Shown here: positions 52,367-63,555 of the stretch, piece by piece
How the letters are laid out: each line of letters opens with the position of its first letter
Numbering within the stretch: position 1 is the first letter of the stretch
Assembly: GCA_039105265.1 (NCBI GenBank)
Contig: JAPFFF010000021.1
Span: 1,054,001-1,118,000, forward strand
DNA from: Tritrichomonas musculus
Taxonomy: Eukaryota; Parabasalia; Tritrichomonadida; Tritrichomonadidae
Length of the DNA stretch: 64,000 bases
Direction of reading: 5' to 3'
Translations under genes and position numbers: made by a program
Notes under the pieces: model-generated
Seen by the model: the letters and a program-made list of their open reading frames with translations, nothing else
What the model was told of the DNA's origin: nothing
Database searches by the model: none

Positions 52367-52651
52367 AAAGATCTTTGAACGTTGGAACTTATTTGCGCGA
52401 AAGATCTTTGAACGTTGGAACTTATTTACGCGAAAGATCTTTGAACGTTGGAACTTATTTACGCGAAAGATCTTTGAACGTTGGAACTTATTTACGCGAA
52501 AGATCTTTGAACGTTGGAACTTATTTACGCGAAAGATCTTTGAACATTGGAACTTATTTACGCGAAAGATCTTTGAACGTTGGAACTTATTTACGCGAAA
52601 GATCTTTGAACGTTGGAACTTATTTGCGCGAAAGATCTTTGAACGTTGGAA
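52367..52651 (+). repeat. 33-bp minisatellite in the MULE left arm (8.6 units)
   Basis: Unit AAAGATCTTTGAACGTTGGA plus ACTTATTTACGCG, with the palindrome AAAGATCTTT in each unit. Because 33 is divisible by three it gives an open frame (SLNVGTYLRER repeated), which I regard as a by-product. Confidence 0.9.
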
Positions 52652-52990
52652 TATTCACAGTTAATATTAGCTGAAAGTGTTCAAAGAACTATGATTGAAT
52701 ATGATAGCCAAATATAATTGAATATATATAATAGCCAGCAAAACGATTAAATTAATTCAATTTATAATAAAAAGTTGCAATTCCTAAACTTTTTCTATAC
52801 CTTCTCTTATATCAAAAAGTTACAATTCCTAAACTTTTTCTATATATAAGTAAAAAAGTCGCAATTCCCAAACTTTTTCTATATCCAAAAGTTAAATATT
52901 ATTTTTTAAAATTTAAATTTTAAATAATAAAAATTAAAACTTTAATAAATTGTTTATCAAATTATTAAACTAATTTTAATTTAAAAAAAA

Positions 52991-55339
52991 TTAGCTAAAG
53001 AATTTATTATTTTTCATATGCTTATCAGCAGCTTTCCAACATGCTATTTTAAATTTTGGAATCCATTTTAATATTTCTTTTTCATCATTGTCGCTCAAAA
53101 AAATCATATATTTTTCAAAGCATATTCCAAAAGGAATAGTTGTATTACGTAATCCTGGATAGACATATATGATTTCTTTTATGGTTTCATACATGGCTTT
53201 CTTTGCGGCTTTTATGTTAGGCGTTCCAGAATTTTGAAGCCAAAATTCTTCATCTTCTTTTGACACTTCTCTTGGAGTTATTGCTGTATTTCGTCTAACT
53301 CGTTCTATTTTAATATAATCTTTTGCAAAAAATTCTTCTTTTTTATGTATTTTGAGATTTTGATCAATTTTTGGAATATCTGGAATTTTATATTTAAAGC
53401 AATTTTGAATGCAAGTAACTAAAAGTAACAATTCTTCATTTGAAAAAGGAAAGTTCTGGTTTTTAAAACAAAAGAACAACGAAGGAATATCTGGAATTTC
53501 ATTATTTTGTGCTTGACTCAAGAATCCTCTTTGATCTATAATTACTTTGATTAATGAATTTATGGTTATTACATTTTTATTTGCATTTGAATTATTATCA
53601 CTATCATCATTATATAATAAATTTCTTTCTTCTTTGTTTTCATCATCGGTACTATTTCTTTCGTCTATAATGATGTCTTCTTCTTCATTTGAAATGCTAT
53701 ATTGCTCTAGTTTTTTGATAGTTGTCAAAATAATGTCTTTTGCTGGTAGAAGAAGTTGATGTTGGCACGGTATTTCTGTACCATATATAAGTGAATTATA
53801 TATATCTTCCTCACAAAAGCAAGTGTCATTACATAATGATAATATATCAAAACCTGGATTTTGTAATTTTTTGCTGATATAATCTATGTTTGTCTTAATT
53901 TTCCTTTTGATTGAACTCCCAAATCTTGAAGGAAATTGAACAAAATGCGAAATAGTTGTATCAACCAAATTTGATATTTTCTTTTTCATGCTATGACAGT
54001 TTCCTAAAGAGCTATTTATTACTCTATGCATAGACTCTATGTGGTTAGAGCATTTGCAAACATGATCGTCACGTCTAACCCATAGAGCCCAATTTTTATA
54101 ATAATAATTACTATTTTTATCACCTTTTTCATTATTCATCATTATTCGTAAATCTTTGACCTTTGATTTGAAAACTTCTGTTAATTTTGCAACTTTTCTT
54201 CTTTCAACAATATATTCAGTTAGTTCATTCTCAACATCATAGCAAACTTGAATGTATTCATGGTAGCTATGACATTGTAATAAACGATTTGCAAATATTG
54301 CTAATACACTTGAGCTTCCAAAGTGCTGGAGAATATGTCTTTGGCAAAAGTATTGTTTAATTTTATTCTTCACACATACACTCTGAATCGACCCTCCCAT
54401 ATCAGATAATATAGTTTTTTTATCCCATTTAATTACATTTGGATAAATATCATTAAAATGATCGATAATCATTTGATACAGCTCTTTGGATTCTGTCGGA
54501 GCTACTGTTATTGATAATGGAAGCGATTCGTTGAAGTATATACCATGAGCTAAACAAAAAGTGTAAGGCCTCATCGCGAAAAAAGAACCATCAAATTCCA
54601 AATAATGTGATATATTAAGAACATCTAAAGACCAAGGGAATATTATCGATAAATATCTTATTTCATTTTCATTTACATTCTTTTGATAGCATACTTTAAT
54701 ATATCCAGGACAGTAATCAAGTAAATCAGATATACTTTTGGCCATTTTGTCTCCTGGAAATACCAGAGATAAATTTGTTTGTTGCTCATCTTTATGAAGT
54801 ATTTTTTTAAAATATATAAAAGCATAATCAGGACAAGGATGAGAATTAGCTGTAAAATATAATGAAACTTGAAATAAAAGAGAATTTCCTCTGAGTCTTG
54901 TTTCATCCGTTTTGAAGTCGTATCTATCGCCAGTGATATCAGGTATCGTTTCACTCAAAACATCAATTAGTATTTTGGTTTCACCTTCATAAATATAGTA
55001 GTATTCGTTCATGTAGTATTTCATGAATACATTAACTGGATTGAATGCTTTACCAAAATTAATATGAAACGAGTATTTGTATTTATTTCTTGGAATTTTT
55101 AGAAATTCTAATTTAAATACTTTCACATGCGCAGTTTTGTCATCTTTCCTTTTTACCGGGTCTGCAAAATATTTATAATCGATCAATTTTGCAAATTCAA
55201 CAAAAGAAGTAAAATCAAATTCTTCCTTTTTGAGAGGTACTATTTCAATGCAACTTTTCGATATTTCTCTGTTTCCTAAAGATGCCAACAGTAAAGGAAT
55301 TTTAGGTTTGTATATAGAATCGCTTAATTCTAATTCCAT
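52991..55339 (-). CDS. MULE transposase
   Basis: 782 residues, uninterrupted. The DDE core is visible: YLEFDGSFFAMRPY (Asp near 250), ILSDMGGSIQSV (Asp near 313) followed by the family's CxxH in YFCQRHILQHFG, and NHIESMHRVIN (Glu near 435). A Cys/His cluster (CFCEE, IPCQHQ, about 520-545) may be the SWIM-type zinc site. An acidic Asn/Asp stretch and a long C-terminal domain follow. It cuts the element at its inverted ends and reinserts it. The start at 55339 follows a T-rich leader just inside the right arm. Length and motifs suggest it could still work. Confidence 0.9.
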   Translation of the reverse strand: MELELSDSIYKPKIPLLLASLGNREISKSCIEIVPLKKEEFDFTSFVEFAKLIDYKYFADPVKRKDDKTAHVKVFKLEFLKIPRNKYKYSFHINFGKAFNPVNVFMKYYMNEYYYIYEGETKILIDVLSETIPDITGDRYDFKTDETRLRGNSLLFQVSLYFTANSHPCPDYAFIYFKKILHKDEQQTNLSLVFPGDKMAKSISDLLDYCPGYIKVCYQKNVNENEIRYLSIIFPWSLDVLNISHYLEFDGSFFAMRPYTFCLAHGIYFNESLPLSITVAPTESKELYQMIIDHFNDIYPNVIKWDKKTILSDMGGSIQSVCVKNKIKQYFCQRHILQHFGSSSVLAIFANRLLQCHSYHEYIQVCYDVENELTEYIVERRKVAKLTEVFKSKVKDLRIMMNNEKGDKNSNYYYKNWALWVRRDDHVCKCSNHIESMHRVINSSLGNCHSMKKKISNLVDTTISHFVQFPSRFGSSIKRKIKTNIDYISKKLQNPGFDILSLCNDTCFCEEDIYNSLIYGTEIPCQHQLLLPAKDIILTTIKKLEQYSISNEEEDIIIDERNSTDDENKEERNLLYNDDSDNNSNANKNVITINSLIKVIIDQRGFLSQAQNNEIPDIPSLFFCFKNQNFPFSNEELLLLVTCIQNCFKYKIPDIPKIDQNLKIHKKEEFFAKDYIKIERVRRNTAITPREVSKEDEEFWLQNSGTPNIKAAKKAMYETIKEIIYVYPGLRNTTIPFGICFEKYMIFLSDNDEKEILKWIPKFKIACWKAADKHMKNNKFFS

Positions 55340-55663
55340 TGTTGTCGTTTAAAAATAAATAAAAACATAATATTCAAATTTTTCGATACAGAAAAAGTTT
55401 GGGAATTGCGACTTTTTTACTTATATATAGAAAAAGTTTAGGAATTGTAACTTTTTGATATAAGAGAAGGTATAGAAAAAGTTTAGGAATTGCAACTTTT
55501 TGATATAAGAGAAGGTATAGAAAAAGTTTAGGAATTGCAACTTTTTATTATAAATTGAATTAATTTAATCGTTTTGCTGGCTATTATATATATTCAATTA
55601 TATTTGGCTATCATATTCAATCATAGTTCTTTGAACACTTTCAGCTAATATTAACTGTGAATA

Positions 55664-56014
55664 TTCCAACGTTCAAAGATCTTTCGCGTAAATAAGTTCC
55701 AATGTTCAAAGATCTTTCGCGTAAATAAGTTCCAACGTTCAAAGATCTTTCGCGTAAATAAGTTCCAACGTTCAAAGATCTTTCGCGTAAATAAGTTCCA
55801 ATGTTCAAAGATCTTTCGCGTAAATAAGTTCCAACGTTCAAAGATCTTTCGCGTAAATAAGTTCCAACGTTCAAAGATCTTTCGCGTAAATAAGTTCCAA
55901 CGTTCAAAGATCTTTCGCGTAAATAAGTTCCAACGTTCAAAGATCTTTCGCGTAAATAAGTTCCAACGTTCAAAGATCTTTCGCGCAAATAAGTTCCAAC
56001 GTTCAAAGATCTTT
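55664..56014 (-). repeat. 33-bp minisatellite in the MULE right arm (10.6 units)
   Basis: Mirror of the left-arm repeat with exactly two more units. A second short repeat nearer the gene (TTGCAATTCCTAAACTTTTT) has three copies at 52770-52885 and four at 55385-55545. Confidence 0.9.
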
Positions 56015-56308
56015 CTGCCTCATTTCTATTACAGCCAAATTAGCTCAATAGAATGCTGTCTTGAATCAGCTAACAAACCAAGTGCTATACTTGGCAATAG
56101 GCGAGAAAAATAAAATAAAAGGCGGTTTTTTTTGTTTTTGTATATTTTACAAATCTTACTATTTAAAAAGTTTAATCGGTTATTCTTATATTTCAAAAAG
56201 TGTTATCTGCTTTTCTCATTCAAATTTTTATATAAGTTTTTTCAAAAAAAAATTGTATAAGTCTTCTCAAAAAGCTGGCGCGTTTTCCAAGAGTAATGAT
56301 TTTCAGCC

Positions 56309-57007
56309 AAATTTTTGGTCATTTGTAAAAACTCATTTCGTTAGATGCAAACTAATTTACGTTCAATCAAAATTTATAGTTTACAATACCAAGTACATGA
56401 ATATGTATAAAATAATATTTAGTAAATGAAAAAATAAAATATTCTTTGCCAATTTTTTTTAGGTTTTAATATGACATGCCTTTACTTTGCTCTCAAAAAG
56501 TTCAAAAAATTGATGCTTTGATAATAATGATAACAATATCTAGATGAGTTTTAAAGAAAAAAATATTTCGTTTATTTTTTAGTATAAGTAAAAAAATAAA
56601 CTTGCTTTTATTTTGATTTGGTCAGATTTATATGATCCTTTGATATAAAAGCATTCACTATTTAACCAAATATAGCTTCAAAAACATAAAAATCTATTCA
56701 ATCCACTTGAGTTTTCTGAATTCATATTATTTATTTGTTTTTCTTTGTAGTAATATATCATTTTGCATCTACATAATTATAATCATGAACAAAAATTAAT
56801 ATTTATTTCAAATTGATCTTTTTTCCCCGTGTTTTCAGAGGCCGTGAAAATAAAAATCATCAAAATTTTTTTATTACTTTTTACTATTTTTCACAATTTA
56901 CTAACATTCAATGAAATGATTGGAATTACTATTTATATATATAATAGCATACATATACATATGTATATATTTATATTTTATTTTTTAAAAAATCTATTTT
57001 ACTTATA
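56309..57007. other. Gene-free body of the 51894-57044 element
   Basis: AT-rich, no open frame with family features. It is the right internal part of the non-autonomous element. Confidence 0.5.
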
Positions 57008-58231
57008 AAAAAAAGGTCCGCCTACGGACTTTTTCCACCCCCTATAATATTAGAAGCTTATAAGTAAATTCAATATCATCATTTATTAAGATTGGATCTA
57101 AATCCTTGTTTCCATTCTGAATTTGTAAATAGTCATTGATTTTATCTCTTTTTGCTAGTAAAAATAGCAAAATATCTGCAATATAAAGCCATCGTGTTTT
57201 TGATATCGTAGGACATTTCGTTCCAATAAACTTTATTGCATCTGGTTTGCGTATTAATTTAACAATTGCAAAAACTAAATTGATTGTTTCAGATAATAAA
57301 GGTGAGCATTTAACCAAATCCTTGAATACTAAATTAATCATATGAGCAAAACAAGGAACACGATAAAGAATTTGTATAAAAGGGTCTTCATTTGTTTGGA
57401 AAAATGTTTTCAAGCCTCGAACTTGAGCAGTGAGACTATCAATAGTAATTGAACAAATATTAATTATGTTCTATTCTATTTTTGCAAATACATCTGAAAA
57501 ACAACCAAAATAAAACTCAGAGTCAAAAACATCACCATCATAAGATTCATAAAAGATTTTTAAAACAGGTTTTTCTAAAGATGCAATAATAAAATGTAGA
57601 CAGTGCGATTTTCAGACAGTACCAGCGTCACAAAGTAAAGAGCAGAATTTTATATTTTGAAAATTCTGAATATTTGTTTGAAATTCGTTCTCTGCTGCCA
57701 AAATCATATTCTCTGTTAATTGTTTGATCGAAACACGGTCTAAGCACTTTTCAATGTATATCTTGTCTGTATCATGGTTTTTACCGAGTTCAAAACCCTC
57801 TTTTAATAAGAATAATGTAAAATTTCTCATTGCATCAGAAGCAGCTTTTCGACAAGAAATATCCAACTTTCCACATAGTATTGCGAGCTGATATATGTAA
57901 CGATTGTTGAATTCACGGTGTGTTATATCTTTGACTTTCTTTAATATGTGCTTTGGGAATTCTTCATCTTCTTCTTGAGCGATATTGTAAACATGTTTTT
58001 TATGATTTTTAATGTTTTTTTTTTTTCACAACAATAAGAGCACCTGCGATATTCGTTATATTTGAATACAAATTGGATTTCTTTGCATCGCCATTCTGGT
58101 TTTCCCCTCATTGTTGTTGGTGTCCATCCTAGTGGTGCCTCATTCTTTGAATGTCGAGGCTTAAAAGCTAGTTTTGTTTGTTTTAGCATATCAACAACTT
58201 CAGTAAAATTGCTATTTAAAAAATGCATCAT

Positions 58232-60276
58232 TTATAATTAATTGCATATTTGGTCGTTTTGTAAAATTTTAATATCTTTTAAGTGCTGCTTCGTTGTTAG
58301 TTTTTTTTGAATTCTATCCAATAATATATTGAAAAACGGTTTGAAATTTTCATTAAAAAATAGATAATATTGATTTTTCAATGAAACTATTCCAATAGGT
58401 TAGAAATGGTCATAAGTATTCCCTAAATTGGCCTTAAAAATATAAAAAATGATCACTTAAAGGAAAAACCGTCGATCTTTTTACGGTTTTTCCTTTAAGA
58501 AAAACGGTTTAAAACACCATTTTTTGGTCAAAAATGATCGTTTAAAGGACAAATAAAGCGGTTATTCCTTTAAGCGATCAAAAAAATCTCAAAATATTCA
58601 ATTCAAAAAGTTCTTATTATTCTTTTTAACTTCACTACATATTCAAAAAGTCATCATATTAGATTAAAAAAATAATAAGAACTTTTTGAAGAAAAATTTT
58701 TCAATTAAAATTCATCGTTATTAGGATGGGTATTTCTATGAGTTAATACAAATTTTGTTTCTTGAAATTGAATTGAAAGAAAAATTATTAAATACTTATA
58801 TCTTGCTAGAGTATTGATAAATTCAATTATTACATATATATTAATTTTCATTTAATAATATTATAACAATTTAATAAATTATCAAATGCTTATTATTATT
58901 TGTTATAAGAATTTTGAATATATTAGATCTCCTTTCAAAAAATAAAAAGATTCCTCTAAAAAAGTTTCAATATTTCAGAAGATTCCTCTAAAAAAGTTTA
59001 ACTTTTAAATTTGTTAAGATAATTCAAAATTTGTGAAAATTCTCAGAGCTTACACAAATTTTATTAACCAGCCTAATCGTTATTATAAATGATTTTTCTG
59101 CTATTTTACACCATAAAAAAAATTAACAAAAAAGTTACATTTTAAAAATATTGGAAAATATACCTTTAAGAGATAGTCTAATTGAGAGGTCTGTTTCCTT
59201 TAAATCCGCGCTGTATAAATAAATAATTCCTAACAAATTTCATATTTTAATATATTATTTTATTTGATTTAAATCTTCATTGTAGAGATATCATTTTTTG
59301 GTTTTTTTATAATTTATTTAATTTATTTCATATTTTATAATTATAATTTATTTAAATATTTTGCACTATATTATTTAATTCATAAGATATTTTGGCTTGA
59401 AAGTGGAAATTTTCAAATTTTTTGATTGAATTTTTAGGACAATCGTTTTTTTCTACACCACTTTTTGAATGGTTTTTCTATCCATGAGTACTCAAGGAAA
59501 GTAAAAAACCGCCATCTTAAGGTGAAATATATATTACTCTGTTAAGAAAATTAACCAAAAAAATGGTTAATTTAAATATTTCCTTAAAATTTTAACTATA
59601 GTCGAATTCAAAAAGCTTGGGACAACTTCTCAAATAAATTCTGATAAAAGTGAAAAACACAACCTTCTTTTCACAAGTGCCAGTAGACATCATTTATAAT
59701 ATTTTACATAAACATTTATTTACATCTTTACGACTTAAACATTCGTTTTCTTAATATTGGTATCAACATTTTCTGATCAGTATTTAATATTTTAATATAA
59801 TAGTATTATCTTTCTAAATATTTTAAAAATGTAAATCAGAATATATATATAATAAGTTGGACGCAAATATTTTTATTTTTAAATTGAACAGTTCATTGAA
59901 ATTGAATTCAATTTTGTATTTATGAAAAACTTGATAACCTTCAATTTAAACATTATTCAAAAATATTGTTAAAATAAAATACATACATATATTAATCTCA
60001 TAAAATAGAATAAATAGTTCATTTTGAAAATTTTGACGAAAAGTATTAAATTTCTGAGAATTTTTTTTTCCCTTATTGAAATTGTTGAGTAAGAAAAAAA
60101 TTTTTAAATACATATATTTTGTTTTGTAAATAAAATTAAGAAATAATATGAATAAATGATTTTATAATAAATAATTTTAAATTTATTTTTTCACTTTAAA
60201 ATAAGTATTATTCTATTATCTGAAGAATACCGTTTCTTTAAAAAAAGAGACGGTTTACTATTCATAGAAGATTTTG
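58232..60276. other. Gene-free gap with strong hairpins and a direct repeat
   Basis: TTAAAGGAAAAACCGT is followed by its exact complement across a 10-bp loop at 58456-58499, and GATCGTTTAAAGGA...TCCTTTAAGCGATC lies at 58533-58580. 59826-59945 is the second copy of the repeat at 49551-49670. Near 59605, ATTCAAAAAGCTTGGGAC is one of several TCAAAAAGCT words in the window. No gene seen. Confidence 0.55.
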
Positions 60277-63200
60277 ATGCTTAATTCTTCCGATTCCGAC
60301 AATTTTTTTGCGGAAGAAACTATTTCAGAAGAGAAGCGTCAGCTTATAATTGAAAATTCACGTTTACAGCGCTCAAATGAACAATTAAAAATTGATTTAA
60401 ATAAACTTCAAAGCCAATTTGACGAATTAGTTAATAGTTGTCCTCAAATAAGCGAGTTAAGCAAACAAAATAGTTTACTGACCAAAGAAGTTTCTGACTT
60501 AAATATTAAAAATGTTGAATTGAATCGCCGTTTAGAAATAAGTCTTCAAACAAACAATGATTTATCTGAAAAAATAATTTCATCACAGTCAGCAGCAGAT
60601 TCATCCCACAGTCATCAAATATCTAAATTAAATGCTCAAATCAATTATTTAAAGGTTCAACATCAGGAGGAAATTGAAAAAAAGGATAAATCTTATCAAC
60701 AATGCCAAAAATCTTTAAAACAGACAGAAAAAGACCTTTTTTTGTTTAAAAGCCAGATATCGAAGATAATAAGCTTATCTCAAAACTATTTTAAAACAGA
60801 AATATCAGACTGTAATGCTCTTTGCTCAATTTTGATGAATCCCAAAGAAAAGGCGAGCTTAAATTCTAGCTTACCCATACCAAATAATAATTTAAAAGAT
60901 CAGACTATAAAAACTAATATAAATAGTGAATTAGAAAAAAAATGTGAGCATTTTAAATCGAAATATAAGTCAGAAAAATTGAAAAAGAAACAAGTTGAAT
61001 TATCTTTTCTACAATTTCAAAAAGATAATGATCACAAAGATTTTACGATCAATCAATTAAAAACAGAGATCGAAGACCTAAAAAGAAATCATGAAAATAC
61101 ATTAAAACAAATTGAAACTTCTCATAAACAAGAAATCTTATCTTTGACTACACAAAAGCCTCAAATTAAATACAAGTCAATGATGGTTCAAACAACACCA
61201 GAATCTTTACCAAATCATCAACAAACAAATCAATTCAATGAAGCACACAATTCAAATAGCTCAACATTAGAAAGCCTTAGCGATCCCTCATCAATTAGCA
61301 CTATTAACAAAATAAATAATAACGATATTAATAATAACAGCAGTATTGCCATTATTGAACAAATGAAAGCTCAGATTGAATCATTAATTGAGCAATTAAA
61401 AAAAGCACAAGAGAAACAAACAAAATTAAGAGAAAAAAACAAATCAATACTAACAAAATTGGTTAAGATTGAGAAAGAAAACAAAACAAACCAGAAAAAA
61501 TTAAGTAAAGCTGCAATTTTACTTCAACAAATTCAAGATGAAAATGAACACTTAAATACAAAATTGAAGGCTGGTTCTGCCGCGCTTGATGAACGAAATA
61601 ACCAAGCAGAAACCAAATTAGTTGAATTATTAAACGTTCAAAAATCTCTTAATGTATTAGAAAAAGTTACCGCTTCTCAAAAAGCTGACATTGATACAGT
61701 TACTAAAGAGAGAGATCGTCTTTTATCACTTGTTCTATTTCAAAATCAGGCTTTGGAAAGTTTTGAAAAATATATTGTAAACATAGAAAAATCATCATCA
61801 TTAAAGTCCAAATCAAAAGATGCTTATTTTGGTAACTATGAAGAAGAAGAAAATAATGAAGATAACAATTCAAGCTCGTCTTTTCTATTATCCCAGAGTG
61901 GAAAATCTATAAATTGGGACTTTGGAACTCTTCCCGAGTCAATAGTTTCCATTCTTAAGAATTTCACGGAAAATGAGGGATTCTCAATTGAATCCAAAAT
62001 ACATCATATTTTTAATGTACTTTCAAAATGGTTCAATAACTTAACTATTACACATAACAATGAAATGATTGAGCTTCAAGATAAACTTGATGAATCAGGA
62101 ACAAAATTCGACAATTTTCTAGCTGTTATCTTAAATTCATTAGGTGGGAAAGAAAGCACTCAAGAAGAGGTAGTGAAACGTGTAGCCGAATTAAATAGCG
62201 AAAACGCAGTTTTACTTCAAAAAGTTCATGAATATGAAGATATTCAAAGTATATTTCAAGAAGAAGAAGATCAAAGTAAAGATTCTAGTCCAAGACTAAA
62301 TACGGTGAAAAATCTTTCATCTCAAATAAATAGGCTTCAAGAAAAACTGAAAGATTTACATTCAAAATGCCATCTTCGCAAAATCGAACTAAAAGAATGT
62401 AAAGCTGCTTTTATTGAATGCCAAAAACGTTCAGATGATGAAATTCAGACACTTCGCCTGGCAAACGAGAAAGCTAGAAATGAAATTAACGAACTTCAAA
62501 ATTCACTCAATGATCAGCATAAGAAGTGCAAAGATCTACAAGATGAACTTGCTCAAACTCGTGAGATGCATGTAGAAGAATACAACAAGTCTCAAGAAGA
62601 TTTCGAAAGTATTTTGATGCAGAATTCATCGAACTTTGATGAATTTCAGAACAGAACAAATGCGGACTTACAGAATAAGAACAATAAAATTATGGCGCTT
62701 CAGAAACAGCTTGAAGAAGCACAAAGTAATGCTGATCATTGGGAACAAAAAGCTAATTTTTTAACAGAAGAAACAAATTCATTGAAAACGCAATTAGATG
62801 AACAAATCAAAGAAAGTGAGAAACGTTTTAATTCTCTGGATAAACAAAGAAAAGACGGTCTTAAAGAACTTGAAAAACATTTCAATAAAGTTCATGACTC
62901 GTTAGTTCAAAGAAACAAAGAGCTTAGTAATCAAATTAAAGAATTAAAGGAACCAAAAATTGTAGAGAAAAATGAAAACGACGAAAAAATTTGTTCATTG
63001 GAAGAAAAAATTTCTCAACTAAATTATCAACTTCAACAAGAAACTGCTCGTTTTCAATCTTCTAAAGAAACTTTAGAGAGACAAAATAAATTATTGATGG
63101 TACAAAATAATGCAAAATTAATTGCAATGGAAACAAATTATTCAGTTAAATGTGATGAGTTAAGGAAAGATTATGAATTGAAAAAGAAAGAATTACTTGG

Positions 63201-63444
63201 CTTTATAGCTCATCAGTTTAGATCCTTTTATGATGTAAAAATGGTTCTAAGTGAAGAAACAATCAAAAGCATGGTGAAGAAAATTAAAGTTGAAATTACA
63301 AAATTAAGAAAGAGAGAAGATGCTATAAGAAGAATTTTGAATGTTAGTGAAGGACAGTCAACTGAAGATGCTTTGACAGAACTAATAATGTCAATGTATC
63401 CACAGCTTGTAGAACAAACGCCAAAAACTAGAGCTTCAAAATAG
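60277..63444 (+). CDS. Large coiled-coil protein
   Basis: 1055 residues from the ATG at 60277. Heptad-type helices rich in Glu, Lys, Gln and Leu run through most of it, with breaks at a Ser/Asn-rich linker (about 300-355) and at a more globular acidic region (about 510-600, with GKSINWDFGTLPESIVSIL). It ends in a basic helix and SMYPQLVEQTPK. Similar proteins in trichomonads are usually labelled viral A-type inclusion-like or centrosome/Golgi coiled coils, names that reflect composition only. Likely a structural or tethering protein. No introns. Confidence 0.75.
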   Translation: MLNSSDSDNFFAEETISEEKRQLIIENSRLQRSNEQLKIDLNKLQSQFDELVNSCPQISELSKQNSLLTKEVSDLNIKNVELNRRLEISLQTNNDLSEKIISSQSAADSSHSHQISKLNAQINYLKVQHQEEIEKKDKSYQQCQKSLKQTEKDLFLFKSQISKIISLSQNYFKTEISDCNALCSILMNPKEKASLNSSLPIPNNNLKDQTIKTNINSELEKKCEHFKSKYKSEKLKKKQVELSFLQFQKDNDHKDFTINQLKTEIEDLKRNHENTLKQIETSHKQEILSLTTQKPQIKYKSMMVQTTPESLPNHQQTNQFNEAHNSNSSTLESLSDPSSISTINKINNNDINNNSSIAIIEQMKAQIESLIEQLKKAQEKQTKLREKNKSILTKLVKIEKENKTNQKKLSKAAILLQQIQDENEHLNTKLKAGSAALDERNNQAETKLVELLNVQKSLNVLEKVTASQKADIDTVTKERDRLLSLVLFQNQALESFEKYIVNIEKSSSLKSKSKDAYFGNYEEEENNEDNNSSSSFLLSQSGKSINWDFGTLPESIVSILKNFTENEGFSIESKIHHIFNVLSKWFNNLTITHNNEMIELQDKLDESGTKFDNFLAVILNSLGGKESTQEEVVKRVAELNSENAVLLQKVHEYEDIQSIFQEEEDQSKDSSPRLNTVKNLSSQINRLQEKLKDLHSKCHLRKIELKECKAAFIECQKRSDDEIQTLRLANEKARNEINELQNSLNDQHKKCKDLQDELAQTREMHVEEYNKSQEDFESILMQNSSNFDEFQNRTNADLQNKNNKIMALQKQLEEAQSNADHWEQKANFLTEETNSLKTQLDEQIKESEKRFNSLDKQRKDGLKELEKHFNKVHDSLVQRNKELSNQIKELKEPKIVEKNENDEKICSLEEKISQLNYQLQQETARFQSSKETLERQNKLLMVQNNAKLIAMETNYSVKCDELRKDYELKKKELLGFIAHQFRSFYDVKMVLSEETIKSMVKKIKVEITKLRKREDAIRRILNVSEGQSTEDALTELIMSMYPQLVEQTPKTRASK

Positions 63445-63555
63445 ACTTTGTTATTTATTTATTAAAATATATGTATATGCCTTTCTAGTTCTATTTTTCT
63501 TTATACATATAATTTCACCTTTATCAAAAGGTTAATTATTGGCAAAACCCTAAAT

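Larger units (their letters stand above)
52073..56308. mobile_element. Autonomous-looking MULE (Mutator-like element)
   Basis: 4.2 kb with long inverted arms (52073 to about 52885, and about 55385 to 56308) around one uninterrupted transposase gene. The right end, reverse-complemented, starts GGCTGAAAATCATTACTC, the left GGTTGAAAATCATTACTC. The flanks share AAATTTTT(G), 8-9 bp, at 52065-52073 and 56309-56317. The arms differ mainly in repeat copy number. It is nested inside the 51894-57044 element, so it is the youngest layer of this stack. Confidence 0.88.
51894..57044. mobile_element. Inverted-repeat DNA element inside the hAT gene (superfamily unclear)
   Basis: Ends read TAGGGGGTGGAAAAAGTCC followed by RTAGGCGGACCTTTTTTT on both sides (left 51894-51930, right 57008-57044), with one mismatch. 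TAATA flanks it at 51889-51893 and 57045-57049; a TA duplication would also fit. The end contains a small stem, GTCCG...CGGAC. Without the MULE inside, it is about 0.9 kb and has no gene, so it is non-autonomous. A mariner-like or other cut-and-paste type is possible. Confidence 0.8.
51004..58231 (-). pseudogene. Broken hAT-type transposase gene, split by a 5.15-kb element
   Basis: The ATG at 58231 opens a BED-type zinc finger (CSYC, then NHKKH after a frameshift in an A12 run near 58020). The frame then gives ISCRKAASDAMRNFTLF, LLCDAGTV, the hAT signature VPCFAHMINLVFKDLV and ISKTRWLYIAD up to 57045. After the insertion it resumes at 51893 and ends with the dimerisation-type segment (FWKKAFCFNESWEMFAELAL, ESIVERYLS). 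Three in-frame stops lie near 57609, 57475 and 51646. Removing the element and one 5-bp duplication keeps the frame. About 690 codons in all. I did not find its terminal repeats. Confidence 0.75.

Noticed and set aside
52367-52651. CRISPR-like array
   Set aside because: The 33-bp units are directly adjacent with no unique spacers, inside a eukaryotic transposon arm.
52375-52674. A 99-aa open frame of repeated SLNVGTYLRER (and a 121-aa mirror at 55641-56006)
   Set aside because: It comes from a 33-bp minisatellite whose length is divisible by three; the number of units differs between arms and no start context or domain supports a gene.
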